This document shows positions 33,194 through 44,058 of a stretch of DNA of 64,000 nucleotides, piece after piece. Made by a program: the position numbers and the translations under genes. Below the pieces are notes generated by a model. The model was not told the DNA's origin and made no database searches. It saw only the letters and a program-made list of their open reading frames with translations. Positions within the stretch are counted from its first letter, which is position 1; every line of letters starts with the position of its first letter. This stretch comes from CAWJKP01 sp963843465. GTDB taxonomy: Bacteria; Planctomycetota; Planctomycetia; Pirellulales; Thermoguttaceae. The stretch is taken from positions 868,001 through 932,000 of the forward strand of contig CAWJKP010000001.1 in NCBI GenBank assembly GCA_963843465.1. Reading direction: 5' to 3'.

Positions 33194-33285
33194 GCCGTCC
33201 ATTTCTGAGTCACTTCCTTTCTGGCGGCAGCGGCTCGCTCGGCTTCACGCCGTATTTCTTCTGCCTTGCCCGCCCCCAAGGGCAT
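33190..33285 (-). CDS. Possible 31-residue helical small protein overlapping the phosphatase gene
   Basis: The frame reads MPLGAGKAEEIRREAERAAA then RKEVTQKWTA, a regular amphipathic helix. Its stop overlaps the phosphatase start as ATGA, which suggests coupled translation. The frame continues upstream without a good start, and a GGAGG lies 14 bases before this ATG, so the start is doubtful. Confidence 0.3.
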   Translation of the reverse strand: MPLGAGKAEEIRREAERAAAARKEVTQKWTA

Positions 33286-33353
33286 CCACCTGCACAAGAC
33301 CTCCAATTCAGTCGTGATCTCGCACAGAAAGGTCGCCGTCGCATTACGCGAGG

Positions 33354-33467
33354 CTATTTCTTCTTCTTTCCGATCTTCGAGACGATCCGGTTCTTTCCCA
33401 TCTTCTTCCGCAGGTGGGCAAATTTCGTCGCCGGTTTGCGGGCCGTCTGGCGGCCTCTTTCAGCCAT
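33354..33467 (-). CDS. 37-residue very basic small protein
   Basis: An ATG with AGGAG seven bases upstream opens MAERGRQTARKPATKFAHL then RKKMGKNRIVSKIGKKKK, ending in TAG. About half the residues are Lys or Arg, and codon third positions are mostly G/C as in neighbouring genes. It resembles nucleic-acid-binding or small ribosomal peptides in composition but I do not recognise a family. A real gene is suggested by the ribosome site, not by homology. Confidence 0.45.
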   Translation of the reverse strand: MAERGRQTARKPATKFAHLRKKMGKNRIVSKIGKKKK

Positions 33468-33587
33468 GGTGGTTTCTCCTGCTCACGATGAAACTCCGAA
33501 GTCCTAATCCAAACGGAGATCAAAAGAAGTTCGGGACAGACAGCGGAAGCGGTTTCTTCTCCAACACCCAATAGGCAACAATCTGTT

Positions 33588-36480
33588 TCAGAGCGCCGGT
33601 CCCGCACGCTCCAGGTTTAGCGACAGGAGCTTTGCCAAGAGATCGTCGTCGGATATGCCTTTTTCCCAACCGTAGGCGGCCAGCACGGCCTCGTCGAGTT
33701 TCCTATGGGCCAGGTCGAGCCAAGCCGGACGCTGGTTGTAGAGGTTTGTCAGGGTCCGCTTGCTGAGGCTCGCGGCACAGTCGGCGTCCTTGGGCACAGT
33801 GCGCGGCCAGCGGACGACGCCGATGCCCCGCGCGTTCGGTTCCACCACGTACCGCCCCCAAGGGCCGTCCACCGACCCGGGAAACTCCAGCACCTCCGTC
33901 TTGGTCCACTCCGGCGGGTTCAGCCAGGCGTTGCGCCGCTGAAAGAGTTCCGTTGACGCAGTGGCTATTCTGGCTTGTTTCTGGGAGGTCGGTTCTGGAA
34001 ACGGGAATGTCTCGAAGCAGCTTGACGGAGTGTAGCGAAGCCCGCTTTCGCGCTCCCGCACCTGTGTCGCTTGTCGCCGTGCCCAGACCTCATGTACCGA
34101 CGACTGGAGAACTCCGGCGAAATAATCATCGCTGCGCGAGAAGAACTCGATGGCGTTGCTGACGAGGACCTCCGTTGGCTGCCAAACAAACAGACGGTGT
34201 TTTGAGGTTTTGGGTGTGGCCAGATAACGCTGACGGTTTCTGAGCATGTCGGCCATTTCGGGTCGGGCGCGCTCATGTAGCCACCATCTCGACCGCTTGG
34301 CTCCGTACTTCGGGAAGACCTTGGCTTTTACGTGCTCGAACGGCGCTTCGTACAGCGAAGCCTCCTCCCGAGTGAGCGAGGGAGGGTAGTAGACGACCCA
34401 CCCGCCCGCCTCGCCGCCCAATATCTCGGCACCGTTGATGTAGGGGCGTATTACGTCGCTATTCGGCCTGCCGTTGGGGTTGGGAAGCGAGAGCATTTCC
34501 GTTGCTTCGTTTTCCTGAAGTTGGAAATCTGCGCCCTTCTTCACACCCTCCAAGTGCGTTGGCCGCATTTCAGCCAGTCGCTTTGCTTTCGTGACGTCAG
34601 CCCCGTTCGCCAGGTCGGCTGAGATTGTCTTCACCGGTATTCCATTAAGTTCCCTGGAAGTCTCTCGTCCGGCATCAAATCCTACGAGCGACACATGGAC
34701 GCTAGCGCCCTCGTTAATCCAGTCACGGTCTGAAATGGCGAAAAAGATGTCGCCGGTCTCCTTGATCCGCTCGAGAACCTCGCGGTTGGCGCCGCCGCGA
34801 ACGCTCTGCGTTGCGAGGAGCCCGGCGCGCGATGCCTTCCCGCGGTTGATTCGATCACGAGCCTTCTCAAACCAGTAACAGCAGAGGTCGGCAAACCCGG
34901 GAACGCGCCCCTCGAACAGGCGGAATAGGCGGTCGACGTAATCGTCGCCCAGTCCTTGCCTTATCCTATTTCCGCCCAAGAACGGCGGGTTCCCCACGAT
35001 GAACTCCGCCTCCGGCCAGTCGGGCTCCTTGGGATGACCCGGGTCGGAGAGGTCGAGGATCGCGTCCATGCAGCGGATGCTCTCGAATCGGCGCCAGCAC
35101 CGGATGGTCGGGCATCTTGAACCCGTTGTAGTGCATCCACTGGAGATAGCCGATCCAGATCACCACCTGCGCAAGCTGCTGCGTATAGGGGTTGATCTCC
35201 AGCCCGTGCAACTGCGAGGGATTCACCTGGGGAACCAGCGACAGGCCCCGCATGGCCGCGTAGGCGATCACTTCCTTCTCCAGGTCCAGCAGCATGTGGA
35301 TCGCCACGTAGAGGAAGTTGCCGGAGCCGCAGGCCGGGTCTAAAACGGCGATATGCGCCAACCGCTGGACGAAATCGACCAGCGCGCGGTCCAGCGCCTT
35401 GCGCTGGGGCGAATCCTTAGCGCGGGCGCTGCCACCCCGCACCCGGCTAACCTTGACGACTTTGGGCCAAAGCCGATCCTCGCAGCGTCGCTTGACCTCC
35501 TCCCATTCCCGCCGCAGCGGCGTAAGCAGCACCGGAGCCAGGAGGGTTTCGATGTCCCGGCGGCTGGTGTAGTGCGCGCCGATCTGGCTTCGCTTGGCCG
35601 GATCGAGGGTCCGCTCGAAGAGGGTGCCGAAGATCGACGGTTCGACGCTCGCCCAATCGTAGGTGGCGATGTTGGCCAGGGTGTTGATCTCCGCCTGTGT
35701 CAGCGGAATCACGTCGGTGTCGGCGAACAGGCCGCCGTTGAACCAGGCAATGACATCGCTTCCGAAGGTGCCGCCGTGCGCCATGGCGTCGAAGAGGGTC
35801 TGCAACAACCGCGGGAGCATGGCGAAGTTTGCCTTGGCCGTGTCCAGCAGCTTGTGGAACAAGCCCGGCGGCAGCAGTCCCGTGTTTTCGCCGAACATGC
35901 AAAACATGAGCTTCATGAGGAAATGGGCGGCCCGCAGCGGCTCGATCCCCTTCAGACGCATCCCGTCAGCCAGTTTGGCGAAACGCTCGGCCGCTTCGAC
36001 CGTAATCGCCTCGCTGGTGATGCCCGGCTTTAGCGAATCGGGATCGGTGAAAACCCGGCGGAGGACGTCGAGGTTGGCGGGCGCCGCCAGGCCGGCCAGG
36101 TCGAAAGCGTGGATCTGTTTGGCGGTGCCGGTGAAATTGGTGTGAATCTCGAACCGATCCATGTCGCAAACGATCATCAGCGGCGGGTTTTCCAGCGCCT
36201 CGCGGTAGAGGAGCAGTTGCTTGTAGGCCGCCTTGAGATCCTTGTGCTTCCCCTTGTACTCCCAACCGAAGTGGCCGCGCATCCAGACGTCGGCCCAGCC
36301 CTTTCCCCCTTCGGCGGTTCGCACGCCTTTCTCGAAAGTATACCAAGCGCCTTCGGGATCGGCTTCGGCCGGTTTCGGCTGGCCCAACAGCTCGCACAAG
36401 TCGAGAAAGTGTTGCTGGCAGGCGCTACGTTCGGTGAGCGTCACGCGTTGCCACTTGGCGATGAACTGCTGAGGGGTCAT
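33588..36480 (-). CDS. MmeI-like type IIL restriction-modification protein, interrupted by a frameshift
   Basis: One chain of about 960 residues is split into two frames. The N-terminal half has a PD-(D/E)XK nuclease motif (DVWMRGHFGWEYKGK near residue 65), a helical spacer, and AdoMet motif I DPACGSGNFLY near 385. The second half starts with the catalytic IVGNPPFLGG motif and continues through the target-recognition region (SNAIEFFSR, YTPSSCFETFPFP) to the C-terminal helices. An extra C at 35085 (ATTCGAGAGC for ATTGAGAGC) separates the parts. Such enzymes cut and methylate one strand of DNA. Start is MTPQQFIAKW; MPDP 15 bases earlier is an alternative. As written, the nuclease-bearing first part lacks motif IV. 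Confidence 0.85.
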
Positions 36481-36588
36481 GGCAGGATCGGGCATGTGGG
36501 GAATGCTGGGCGTTGCCGGGCAAAACACCAGTATACGCGCGTCGGAGCCCGTTAAACACCACCCCCCTTTGGTTGTGAAGGCATGGCG

Positions 36589-36744
36589 TCATCGACCTCT
36601 TCCAGGCTGCGCTGATACGGCGGTCAGGGCCACGTGGTGCCAAACGCCAGGCTCGAACGTCGCCCGGCCGCCCCAAGAATTGTGGTACTGGGCAATGCCG
36701 GGAAAGGCAGCCAAGGCCAGCGAGAATGCAGCGCGGAGGCTCAT
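36589..36744 (-). CDS. Short LamG-like fragment or small secreted peptide
   Basis: A 51-codon frame begins MSLRAAFSLALAAFPGIAQ, which looks like a signal peptide. It then reads ATFEPGVWHHVALTAV, similar to the WHHVALT core of LamG/concanavalin-type domains. AGAGG lies ten bases before the ATG, directly after the stop of the HTH gene. It is probably a decayed remnant of a larger protein. Confidence 0.3.
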   Translation of the reverse strand: MSLRAAFSLALAAFPGIAQYHNSWGGRATFEPGVWHHVALTAVSAQPGRGR

Positions 36745-36752
36745 GGAGAATA

Positions 36753-37151
36753 TTACCTCTTTTTCCAGACCGTCTCGCGGCGGGGCGGAGGGGGGACGCC
36801 GGTGAAATTGCCGCCGCACTGGCACTCGCCGCGAAACCACTTGGCGGGCGCTGGCACCCCCAAGGAATCGATCACCCCCGCCAGGCAGGAAACGCAGGGC
36901 AGATGCACCGGCTCGCGGCAGGCACGGCACCAGCCGAGGTACCTGCCGCCCGGATTGAGCGACAGCAGCGTGTCCCACAAGTCCAAGAGCCGCAACACCT
37001 GCCGGGAGCGGAACCGCCGCGGCTGCCATTGGCCGCAGAGCACCCTGCCCACGGTCGCCCGCGAGATCTGAAGCTCCCGCGCGATCCAAACCTGCGTCCG
37101 GCCCTGCGATTTCAAGTTCCGGACCTGAAAGGCTGTCGTTTCCGAAATCAT
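36753..37151 (-). CDS. HTH protein with Cys-rich zinc-binding-like C-terminus
   Basis: The 132-residue protein has an N-terminal resolvase/transposase-like HTH (VWIARELQISRATVGRVLCGQW, about residues 20-45) followed by a basic stretch. Two CxxC pairs (CRACREPVHLPCVSC, about 85-99) and CQCGG (about 112) look like a Zn ribbon. Similar short HTH proteins in planctomycetes are uncharacterised. It is upstream of the MmeI-like gene on the same strand but 270 bases away. A role in regulating that gene is possible but unproven. Confidence 0.65.
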   Translation of the reverse strand: MISETTAFQVRNLKSQGRTQVWIARELQISRATVGRVLCGQWQPRRFRSRQVLRLLDLWDTLLSLNPGGRYLGWCRACREPVHLPCVSCLAGVIDSLGVPAPAKWFRGECQCGGNFTGVPPPPRRETVWKKR

Positions 37152-37209
37152 CTTCGCACTTCGGCGTAACCGTTCACGGGCCGGGGACTGGCTTATTTTT
37201 CGGCCCCTA

Positions 37210-40200
37210 CTACTTCAACAAACGCAGCAGCTTGATATCGTGGCGCTTCAGGGGGAAGACCAGCTTCCCATCCCGCAGCGCCAGCCGCGAGCCGGTCTCT
37301 ACGTCCATTACGGAGCAATCGCCGGGCAGACCGAGGGTGGCCAGGTCGGCGCGGAGCGTCACTTCGAGATCCTCGCGGGCGTAGCTCACGGCGGCCACCA
37401 GGGCCTCCCGGCCGGGCAGGCTGTAGACGATCGTCGGCACGTCGGCGTGCGAGGCCGTCACGGGCGGGGGGCGGTCTTCCCAGTATCGGTAGACCACCAG
37501 GCCCGGCCGGTCGAGCATGGCCAAGACGAGCGCCGCCAGCCGCCGCTGATTCTCCTGGTGCGACTTCATCCAAGGCAGGCCGAACCCGCCCTGGCCATCG
37601 AGCTCGTGGACGATGCGGACGGCCGAGAAGGTCCGCTGGGTCCAGGGATCATCGGCCAGCGGGCCCTGGTCGCCAAGCATCACGGGCCAGGCCCCGGCCA
37701 GCTCGCCCGTGCTCACCAGTTGCAGATACTCGCGGCGGTAGCGGTCCTGCACGTCCCCCTCGCTGTACTTCCACTCCCAGTCGTACTGGACGGTGGCAAA
37801 CGACAACAGCGGCAGCGGGCTGAAGCTGGTGATGTGCGGGAAAGTGACGGGCCTCATGCCGCGCTCGTTCATCATCACGAAGGTCCGCTTGGCCAGCTCG
37901 CGGAGCCCCCAGATGCCGGCGGCCGGCGCCACGCTGCCGTCCTCGCGGCGGTAGGCGTCGGTCATGGCCGTGTTGAAGCTGGGGGCGATGAACCAGTTGT
38001 CCCAGTAGACGCCCTGGTTGCCGGCTAGCTCGAACGAGCGGGCGTACCAGTAGAGGTTGTAGTCGATGTACGAGGCCGAGGGCACGACCTTGATCTCCCC
38101 GCGGCCCTTGCCCTCGCCGACGGCGCGGAAATCGTCCAGGCACCATTCGTCCTTGAAGGTCTCGAACTCGTCGAAGAGCTGGCAACTGGCGCGGTTGTAA
38201 TAGAAGACCATCTTCGCCCCGCGGTGGCTCTCGAAGTTGTGCCGGGCGTGGCGGACGAAGGTCTCCACGGCCTCCGGGCCGTAGGGCTGGAAATAGGCGC
38301 GGCCGCGGTCGATCACGGCCTGCTCCTGGGCCGCAGTGAGCTGGCCCAGGCTGCCTTGTTTGATCGTCTCCCAGAGCAGCAGGTCCTTGCCCGCCGGATA
38401 GACCGAGCCGCAGTCGCCCAGGGCCAGCCAATTGATGTCGGTGCCCAAGAGATGGTAGTTGTCGCGGAGGAAGCGGTAGCGCCAACCGTCGAGCATCGGC
38501 TTGACCGGCGCGGCCAGGAGTCCAAAGCTCAAGCGGCGGGCGGACGTCAACACCAGCGGCCGATTGACCAGGTGAACTCGCAGCACGACCTGGCCGCCGC
38601 GGCGGACGACGTCCAGGTTGGGCGTTGCCGGGTCCCAGCCCCAGCCCTTGTCGTTCTCGGCGAACCAGGCCAGTCCGCGGACGCCGCTCCCCAGGTAGAC
38701 ATAGGGGCAGAAGTTCTTCAGGAACTCGTCGCAGGCCACCTTCGAGGCGTCCCAGACCAGGCCCTCGCTCGCGGGAACCGCCTGGGCCACCGGGGCGCGG
38801 ATGCGGTCGGAGTTGGCGTGGATCAGCGGGGCCGCTTCGGCGCGGAAGGGAATCTCCAGCCAAAGCGCGTCCAACGACCGGCCGTCCGTGGGCTCCAGCG
38901 ACAGGTCCACTTTCACCGTGCCGTCGTAGTCCCACGTGTCGCGGAAGGAAGCCCTCAGGCCCGCGGCACGGAAGCGGCCTTCCACCAGGGCCTCGTGCTC
39001 CTTGGCCGCCACGATCTGCAAAGGCTCGGCGACCAGGGGAACCTCGGCCCCGTCGAGCTTCACGACGTACCGCATGGGCCCGGCCAGCAGCGGCTTGGCG
39101 ATCCCCGTATTGGCCGACGTGCAGGTGACTTGATCCAAGAGTCCCACGTCGTTCAACACGTGCGTGCGGAGCACGGTCGAGAGCGTACGGCCCGCCAGGC
39201 GAATCGGCGTGAAAGGCGGATAGACCTTCGTCGAGCGGCCCAGCGGCGTATTCTCCCAGGAGAAAGTGTGTCGTTGGAACCGCTTCACCTGCTCGCCGGC
39301 CGGCACGCCCTCGCCTTCGGCACGCAGGGCGATCTCGTACCGGCCTTCCAAGGGCGGCAGCTCGACGGTCTGCTCCTCTCGTCCGCCTCGAAAACCATCG
39401 AGGGGGAAATTGACCGACTTCACGACCCGCTTGTCCGACTGCCCGCGGATGACGGCCGTGACCCGCGAGGGCTTGGCGTCGCGGGGAAGGCCGTTGAGGT
39501 CGGCCGCCAGCCGCAGGCGGTTCTGCGAGGGGTAATAGGCAAAGAGGAAATCCAGCGGCGCCACGGGCGTCGCCGGTTGGGTGACCCAGTGGAGCGGCTC
39601 CCGGGCCCGTGCCCATTTCACCGTACGATCGTAGAAAAGCGTCTTTTCGTCGGCCGAGGCGACCTTCAGGGCCAGTTCGAAGACGGTCGTGGGATCGTTC
39701 TCGTCGATCGCGTAGTCCAACGACGACGTCTCGCCGGGTTTGAGCGAAACCATCTGCCGGCGGCTGACCTCGGGCATGCGGTTGCGGACCAGCCCCAGCG
39801 AGGCGCGAAGCTCCAACGGCCGGCTGCCCGGGTTCCGCAGGGTCAAATGTCCACGGGAGGGCGCAGTGCCGGGTCGCCGTCGTGGACGTACTGCACGACC
39901 GGGGCTCCCTGGCGGGTAAAGACGAACCGATCGCCCGAGTTGGCATACGCGGCGGCCGGCGAAAGCGACGACCAGCCCCAGTCGGGTTTCCAATCGCGGC
40001 AAAGGTTGATCCGCCAGGCGCCGTCGGTCGTTTTGCGGCCCGGCCCGGCCATCTTCATGCTGGCCACCGGGATGGCGCACTCGAAGTGCCACCAGCCGTC
40101 GTGCAAACCGTGGGCCTGCCGCCAGCCGCCCGACCAACTCTCCTCCTCCGCGGGATTGCCCGACTTATGGATGGCGTAACCGCCTTTGCCCAGGGAATTG

Positions 40201-40613
40201 GCGAGGAACTGGTAGTCGACGTGCTCCGGGGCGTCGGGCGACGGGTCGATGAAGACCTCCACCGCGTCGTCATAGACCGCCTTCAAGCTGTCGCTGCGGA
40301 CCACGGCCGCCAACGGTCCCATGGCGGGGAGCTGCGACTGGATGGCGACGTAGATCGTGCCTTCGTCGGCCCCGATCCACGCGCGGATACGTCGTCGCTC
40401 GATGGTGCCTCGCGTGATGAAACCATCGAAGCCCGCGGCGTCTTGCCACTCGGCCGGCTCAATCCGGCCGTCGATCGTCGGCGGGGTAGTCAACAGCGGA
40501 ACACGGAAACTGTCGCCGGCAGCGGGCTCGGCCGGCAGCACCGCAGCCAGGGCGCAGAATAGGAGGAACAAAATTCTTGCCCAAACCCACCGCATGGGTT
40601 TCTCGATCTTCAT
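37210..40613 (-). CDS. Secreted CBM9-like plus glycoside hydrolase-like protein, frameshifted
   Basis: ATG 40613 has GGAGG upstream and begins a signal peptide (hydrophobic core about residues 11-25). A carbohydrate-binding-like domain follows (about 35-250: TIDGRIEPAEWQDA, VYDDAVEVFIDPS, HFECAIPVASM), as in CBM9/DOMON-type modules. At 39843-39850 the frame slips by one missing base; the other frame continues LTLRNPGSRPLELRASLGLV and runs to 37210. This large part contains YWDNWFIAPS, and a TIM-barrel-like section similar to GH123/DUF4091-related proteins. I infer one polypeptide of about 1,130 residues. The exact hydrolase family is uncertain. Confidence 0.7.
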
Positions 40614-40949
40614 AACTGCCTCCTCCCGAGGGAACCTTGCAAGTCGCCGTTGAAGAAATTGAACTCTTCCGGGAATAGGTACGAACGCTACATTTTTCGG
40701 AATGGCCGACACTTTGCTCAGATTGTAACCCGACGCGGCCCTTCCGATGGCCCCATTCTACCATTCAACGGTTGCAGCGGCGCCGCCGGGCGAGGAGAAT
40801 ACGGAACGTGCCAACTGGAAGGTTTCTGGACGGCGATCGGGAGGTGCCGGCGGTCGAGTCGGGCGTTTACCATTTCGTCTCATCGCCAGCAGACTTCCAG
40901 TTCGTTGGCGATCTGATCAGTCCCCGTGGCAATAGAAAGGTACGCGACA
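40614..40949. other. Divergent intergenic region
   Basis: It separates the CBM9-like protein gene (minus) from the six-hairpin glycosidase-like gene (plus). It should hold both promoters, but no strong boxes were picked out. No gene is seen. Confidence 0.35.
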
Positions 40950-43664
40950 ATGAGATTGGTAGTACCTCCGATGATACTGGTCTGTCTGGCCTGTTGGCCC
41001 TCGCCGGGCCACGCGTGGCAGCCGACAGACCTGGAAAAGTTGGTCGGCCAGCCGGCCGACATCGCGACAAGCGCTTATCAGTACCGGGCCGACCGCAAGT
41101 CGGAGGAAAACCCGCCGGAAAGCTGGATCGGCCTGATGAAGTACGCACGCCTGCCGTTCGACAAGGCAGTCGACCTAAACGCTCCGGCATTGAAGCTGGT
41201 CCTCTGCGGTCTGATCTGGGAAGAGGTGCGTCGCGTGCGCCACGTGGCACTCGCCTGGGATGGCGCGGCGCGGCGCAGGCCGAAGCCCGAAGAGGTCGTG
41301 GTAACCTACTTCGACGCGGAGGCCAAGGGAAACATCCCGACGTGGTGGAACTCAGCGGTCCTTCGCGAAGCGGACAAGCCGGAGGTCTCCGCCGACGGGC
41401 GTACGTATACCTTCACCATCCCCGTGGACACGTTCGGTCTGGTCGTCAGTGTGCGGGGGCAACAGGATGCCTCGGCTTACGAAGTCCCCACGGTGCAGGC
41501 TTTCGTGCCCGATCGGTGGAAGAGAATGGACCTGGAGATCCAGTGGGGGTTCGACAAGGCTGCCGCCGCGTCGGACTACAGCGGGCGGATCGAGGCGTAT
41601 GACGGAATTGTGAACCGTGTTCGGCCGCTGGCCGGCGATGCCGGCACGACGATGAAGGGGGTGGACCAGTGGAGGTCGGCGCCGGTCCTCGCCGGCCGGC
41701 GAGGGGTGAGCCTGAGCCTCCTGTACCTGGGCACGTGGAAACAGCGCACACTCTGCCCGTACAATGCCGAGCCGGAAGACGCTGCTCGCACGATCATCAC
41801 CCTATGGAGCAGCGCAGGAAACTTTTCCTTCCTGGCGTCGGATCTGGAGAAGGGGCCGATCCTTGCGCCGGAATATGGCTTTTTTGTCTGCGCCTCCAGA
41901 GCCTCGTCAGAGTCGCCCATCAGCCTGGAGTCAAAGGCGAGGACGGCAGAGGAGTTTGTTAAGGAATTGGCCGCCAAAGGCCTGGAAACGACTCGGCGGC
42001 GTGTGCGCGAACATTCCGAGCAAACGTGGGACGGGGCCGTCGGCGCGATGTTTCCGGGCATGATCCTGCCGGCGATCCCGAAGCCGGAGTTCGAAACACC
42101 GATGAAGGTCGAGGTCCCTTGCGAGAGACTCTCCGCCCAGTGGAATCTCGGCGCGTGGCACCTGGTGCGGCACGCCGTCAAGAATGCAAAGGGGCAGTTG
42201 CGTTTCAACGATCACCCTTACGGCATCCTGGCTTCCGAAACGTACCTGGTGCTCCACGCGCTGGACCTGATGGGCATGCACAAGGAGGCGGCGGATGGGT
42301 TAGACCAGTGGCTCGGCCTTCCCCTCCAGAACGCGAAACCGGTGGGCCTTTTTTCCGACGGCGATGGTTGCCTCACCCATGCCGTGGGTCCGCCGGGCGG
42401 AGGCGGGAACATGGACGGCATTCACGCCATGGGTCCCGGCGCCATCATGTTCGCTCTTGTCGAACATTTCCGCCTGACTGGCGACGGCGAGTGGCTAAGG
42501 GCCAACGCGCCGCGGATGAAAGCCAACGTCGCATGGATTCTACGCCAGAGGCGGCTCCTGGCCCGCATTGTTCCAGGCGGCGATCGCCTCTGGTGCAAGG
42601 GACTTCAACCGGCCCACCAGGTCACCCCCGACAGCGGCGGCCAACTCATGCAATTCTACGAATCGGAGGCCTACTACTGGCTGGCGGTCCGGCGCTTTGC
42701 CGGCATCCTGACACAAGTCGATTCCGCCGAAGGCAAGCGATTGACAGCCGAGGCGGAGTCTTATCGGAAGGATCTGAAAGCTGCGGTGGAGCGCTCCATC
42801 GCGATTAGTCCCGTGGTGTTAGTGCGCGACGGAACCTATCGATCGTTTATTCCTTTCGCGTGTTACGTTCGCGGGCTCGCGTCCGGCGCGTGGAGTTGGC
42901 GGCGGCCGGGCAGCGGCGCCCACGTCGGCGGATTATACTGGGACACGATCCAGTCGGCGGAGGCGCTGGTGAGCCCCGCGGGGCTTCTCCCGCCCGACGA
43001 CCGGCGCGTGCAAGGAACGCTCAACGTCCTCGAAGACCGGTTGCTGCTGGAGAACCCGAAGGTTGCCCAGCGGACGCCGGGCTACGACCCGGAAAAACAC
43101 TGGTTTGCGCACGCCGCTTGGCAGTATCAACCCGGCTTGGAACGGCACGCCAACATCCATCTGGCGGCCGACGACGTGCCGGACTTTCTCCGTTCCTGGC
43201 TGAACCAATACGCAGTGCTCCTCTTACCGAACGAGGGCTACACCTTCCGCGAACACACGACCGGCGGCCCAGCCGACAAGATCTTCGAGGAAGCCGCGTT
43301 CCTTGAACGCTTCCGCGACATGCTTGTCATGGAGGAAGGCGACTGTTTGTGGCTTGGGCGGGCGACTCCGCGAGCGTGGTTGGAACAAGGCAAGAAGATC
43401 AGGGTGCAGAACGCCCCGACGCACTTCGGCACGGTGGCCTGCCAGATTGTCTCGTCCGTAGACGACGGGAAGATCAAGGCAACCGTTTCGATGCCCTCCC
43501 GTGGTGGGCAGAAGGCCGTGTTGCTCCGGCTCCGCCATCCCACGGCCGCGCCGATCAAACGGGTCACGGTGAACGGCCAGGCTTGGCAGCAATTCGACCA
43601 GGGCAAAGAGGTGATCCGCCTGGAACGCCTCACCGGCACGGTCGCCGTAGAGGCGGCGTATTGA
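40950..43664 (+). CDS. Secreted six-hairpin glycosidase-like protein
   Basis: The 904-residue protein has a signal peptide (MRLVVPPMILVCLACWPSPG, cut near HAW-Q). The first 380 residues look beta-rich. From about residue 400 the sequence has regular helix pairs typical of an (alpha/alpha)6 barrel: LNAW-type WNLGAWHLVRHAVK, FNDHPYGILASETYLVLHALDLMG, and GLYWDTIQSAEALV. Such barrels include GH15, GH37, GH94 and GH127-like enzymes; a catalytic pair is not assigned. ATG 40950 has AAAGG upstream. It is downstream of a divergent CBM9 hydrolase and upstream of an alpha-galactosidase-like gene, suggesting joint polysaccharide use. Confidence 0.65.
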   Translation: MRLVVPPMILVCLACWPSPGHAWQPTDLEKLVGQPADIATSAYQYRADRKSEENPPESWIGLMKYARLPFDKAVDLNAPALKLVLCGLIWEEVRRVRHVALAWDGAARRRPKPEEVVVTYFDAEAKGNIPTWWNSAVLREADKPEVSADGRTYTFTIPVDTFGLVVSVRGQQDASAYEVPTVQAFVPDRWKRMDLEIQWGFDKAAAASDYSGRIEAYDGIVNRVRPLAGDAGTTMKGVDQWRSAPVLAGRRGVSLSLLYLGTWKQRTLCPYNAEPEDAARTIITLWSSAGNFSFLASDLEKGPILAPEYGFFVCASRASSESPISLESKARTAEEFVKELAAKGLETTRRRVREHSEQTWDGAVGAMFPGMILPAIPKPEFETPMKVEVPCERLSAQWNLGAWHLVRHAVKNAKGQLRFNDHPYGILASETYLVLHALDLMGMHKEAADGLDQWLGLPLQNAKPVGLFSDGDGCLTHAVGPPGGGGNMDGIHAMGPGAIMFALVEHFRLTGDGEWLRANAPRMKANVAWILRQRRLLARIVPGGDRLWCKGLQPAHQVTPDSGGQLMQFYESEAYYWLAVRRFAGILTQVDSAEGKRLTAEAESYRKDLKAAVERSIAISPVVLVRDGTYRSFIPFACYVRGLASGAWSWRRPGSGAHVGGLYWDTIQSAEALVSPAGLLPPDDRRVQGTLNVLEDRLLLENPKVAQRTPGYDPEKHWFAHAAWQYQPGLERHANIHLAADDVPDFLRSWLNQYAVLLLPNEGYTFREHTTGGPADKIFEEAAFLERFRDMLVMEEGDCLWLGRATPRAWLEQGKKIRVQNAPTHFGTVACQIVSSVDDGKIKATVSMPSRGGQKAVLLRLRHPTAAPIKRVTVNGQAWQQFDQGKEVIRLERLTGTVAVEAAY

Positions 43665-43780
43665 GACTTCGCATGTCGAACGTGTCCTGGGGCGGTGAAA
43701 GGGTCGGCCCCCGTGTGGCCGTAATGGTTCCCTTTTTGTTCGCAGCTTTGCGCGTGCTTTTCGGGCCGAAGGCCCGGTAG

Positions 43781-43941
43781 TTCTTCCAGCCCAGGGCAAC
43801 GCCCTGGGGACAGGGGAAAATTCATACCGCTCGTCGGCCCAACGGGCCAACCTTTCGCCAGAAGAACCGTTGGCCCGTTGGGCCGGCGGGGCTGGTGAGC
43901 GGGTGCCATCGTCCCCAGGGCGTTGCCCTGGGCTGGAAGAA
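43781..43941. repeat. Inverted-repeat element with 31-bp perfect outer arms
   Basis: TTCTTCCAGCCCAGGGCAAC... (43781-43811) and its exact reverse complement (43911-43941) enclose GGCCCAACGGGCCAAC (43836-43851) paired with GTTGGCCCGTTGGGCC (43869-43884). The whole can fold into one cruciform-like structure of about 160 bp between two hydrolase genes. Confidence 0.85.
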
Positions 43942-44058
43942 CGACCGCCCCCTTGGGGCGGAAAACGGAACAAAATTCGGAACCGCAATTCCGACCCAAA
44001 GCGGCGACTTTTCACCTCCCCAAACGTGTCCCATCAACCCTTGCGAGGCATGACTCCA

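Noticed and set aside
38224..40179. Plus-strand 651-codon frame opposite the CBM9/hydrolase gene
   Set aside because: Antisense shadow; lacks a plausible start and domain.
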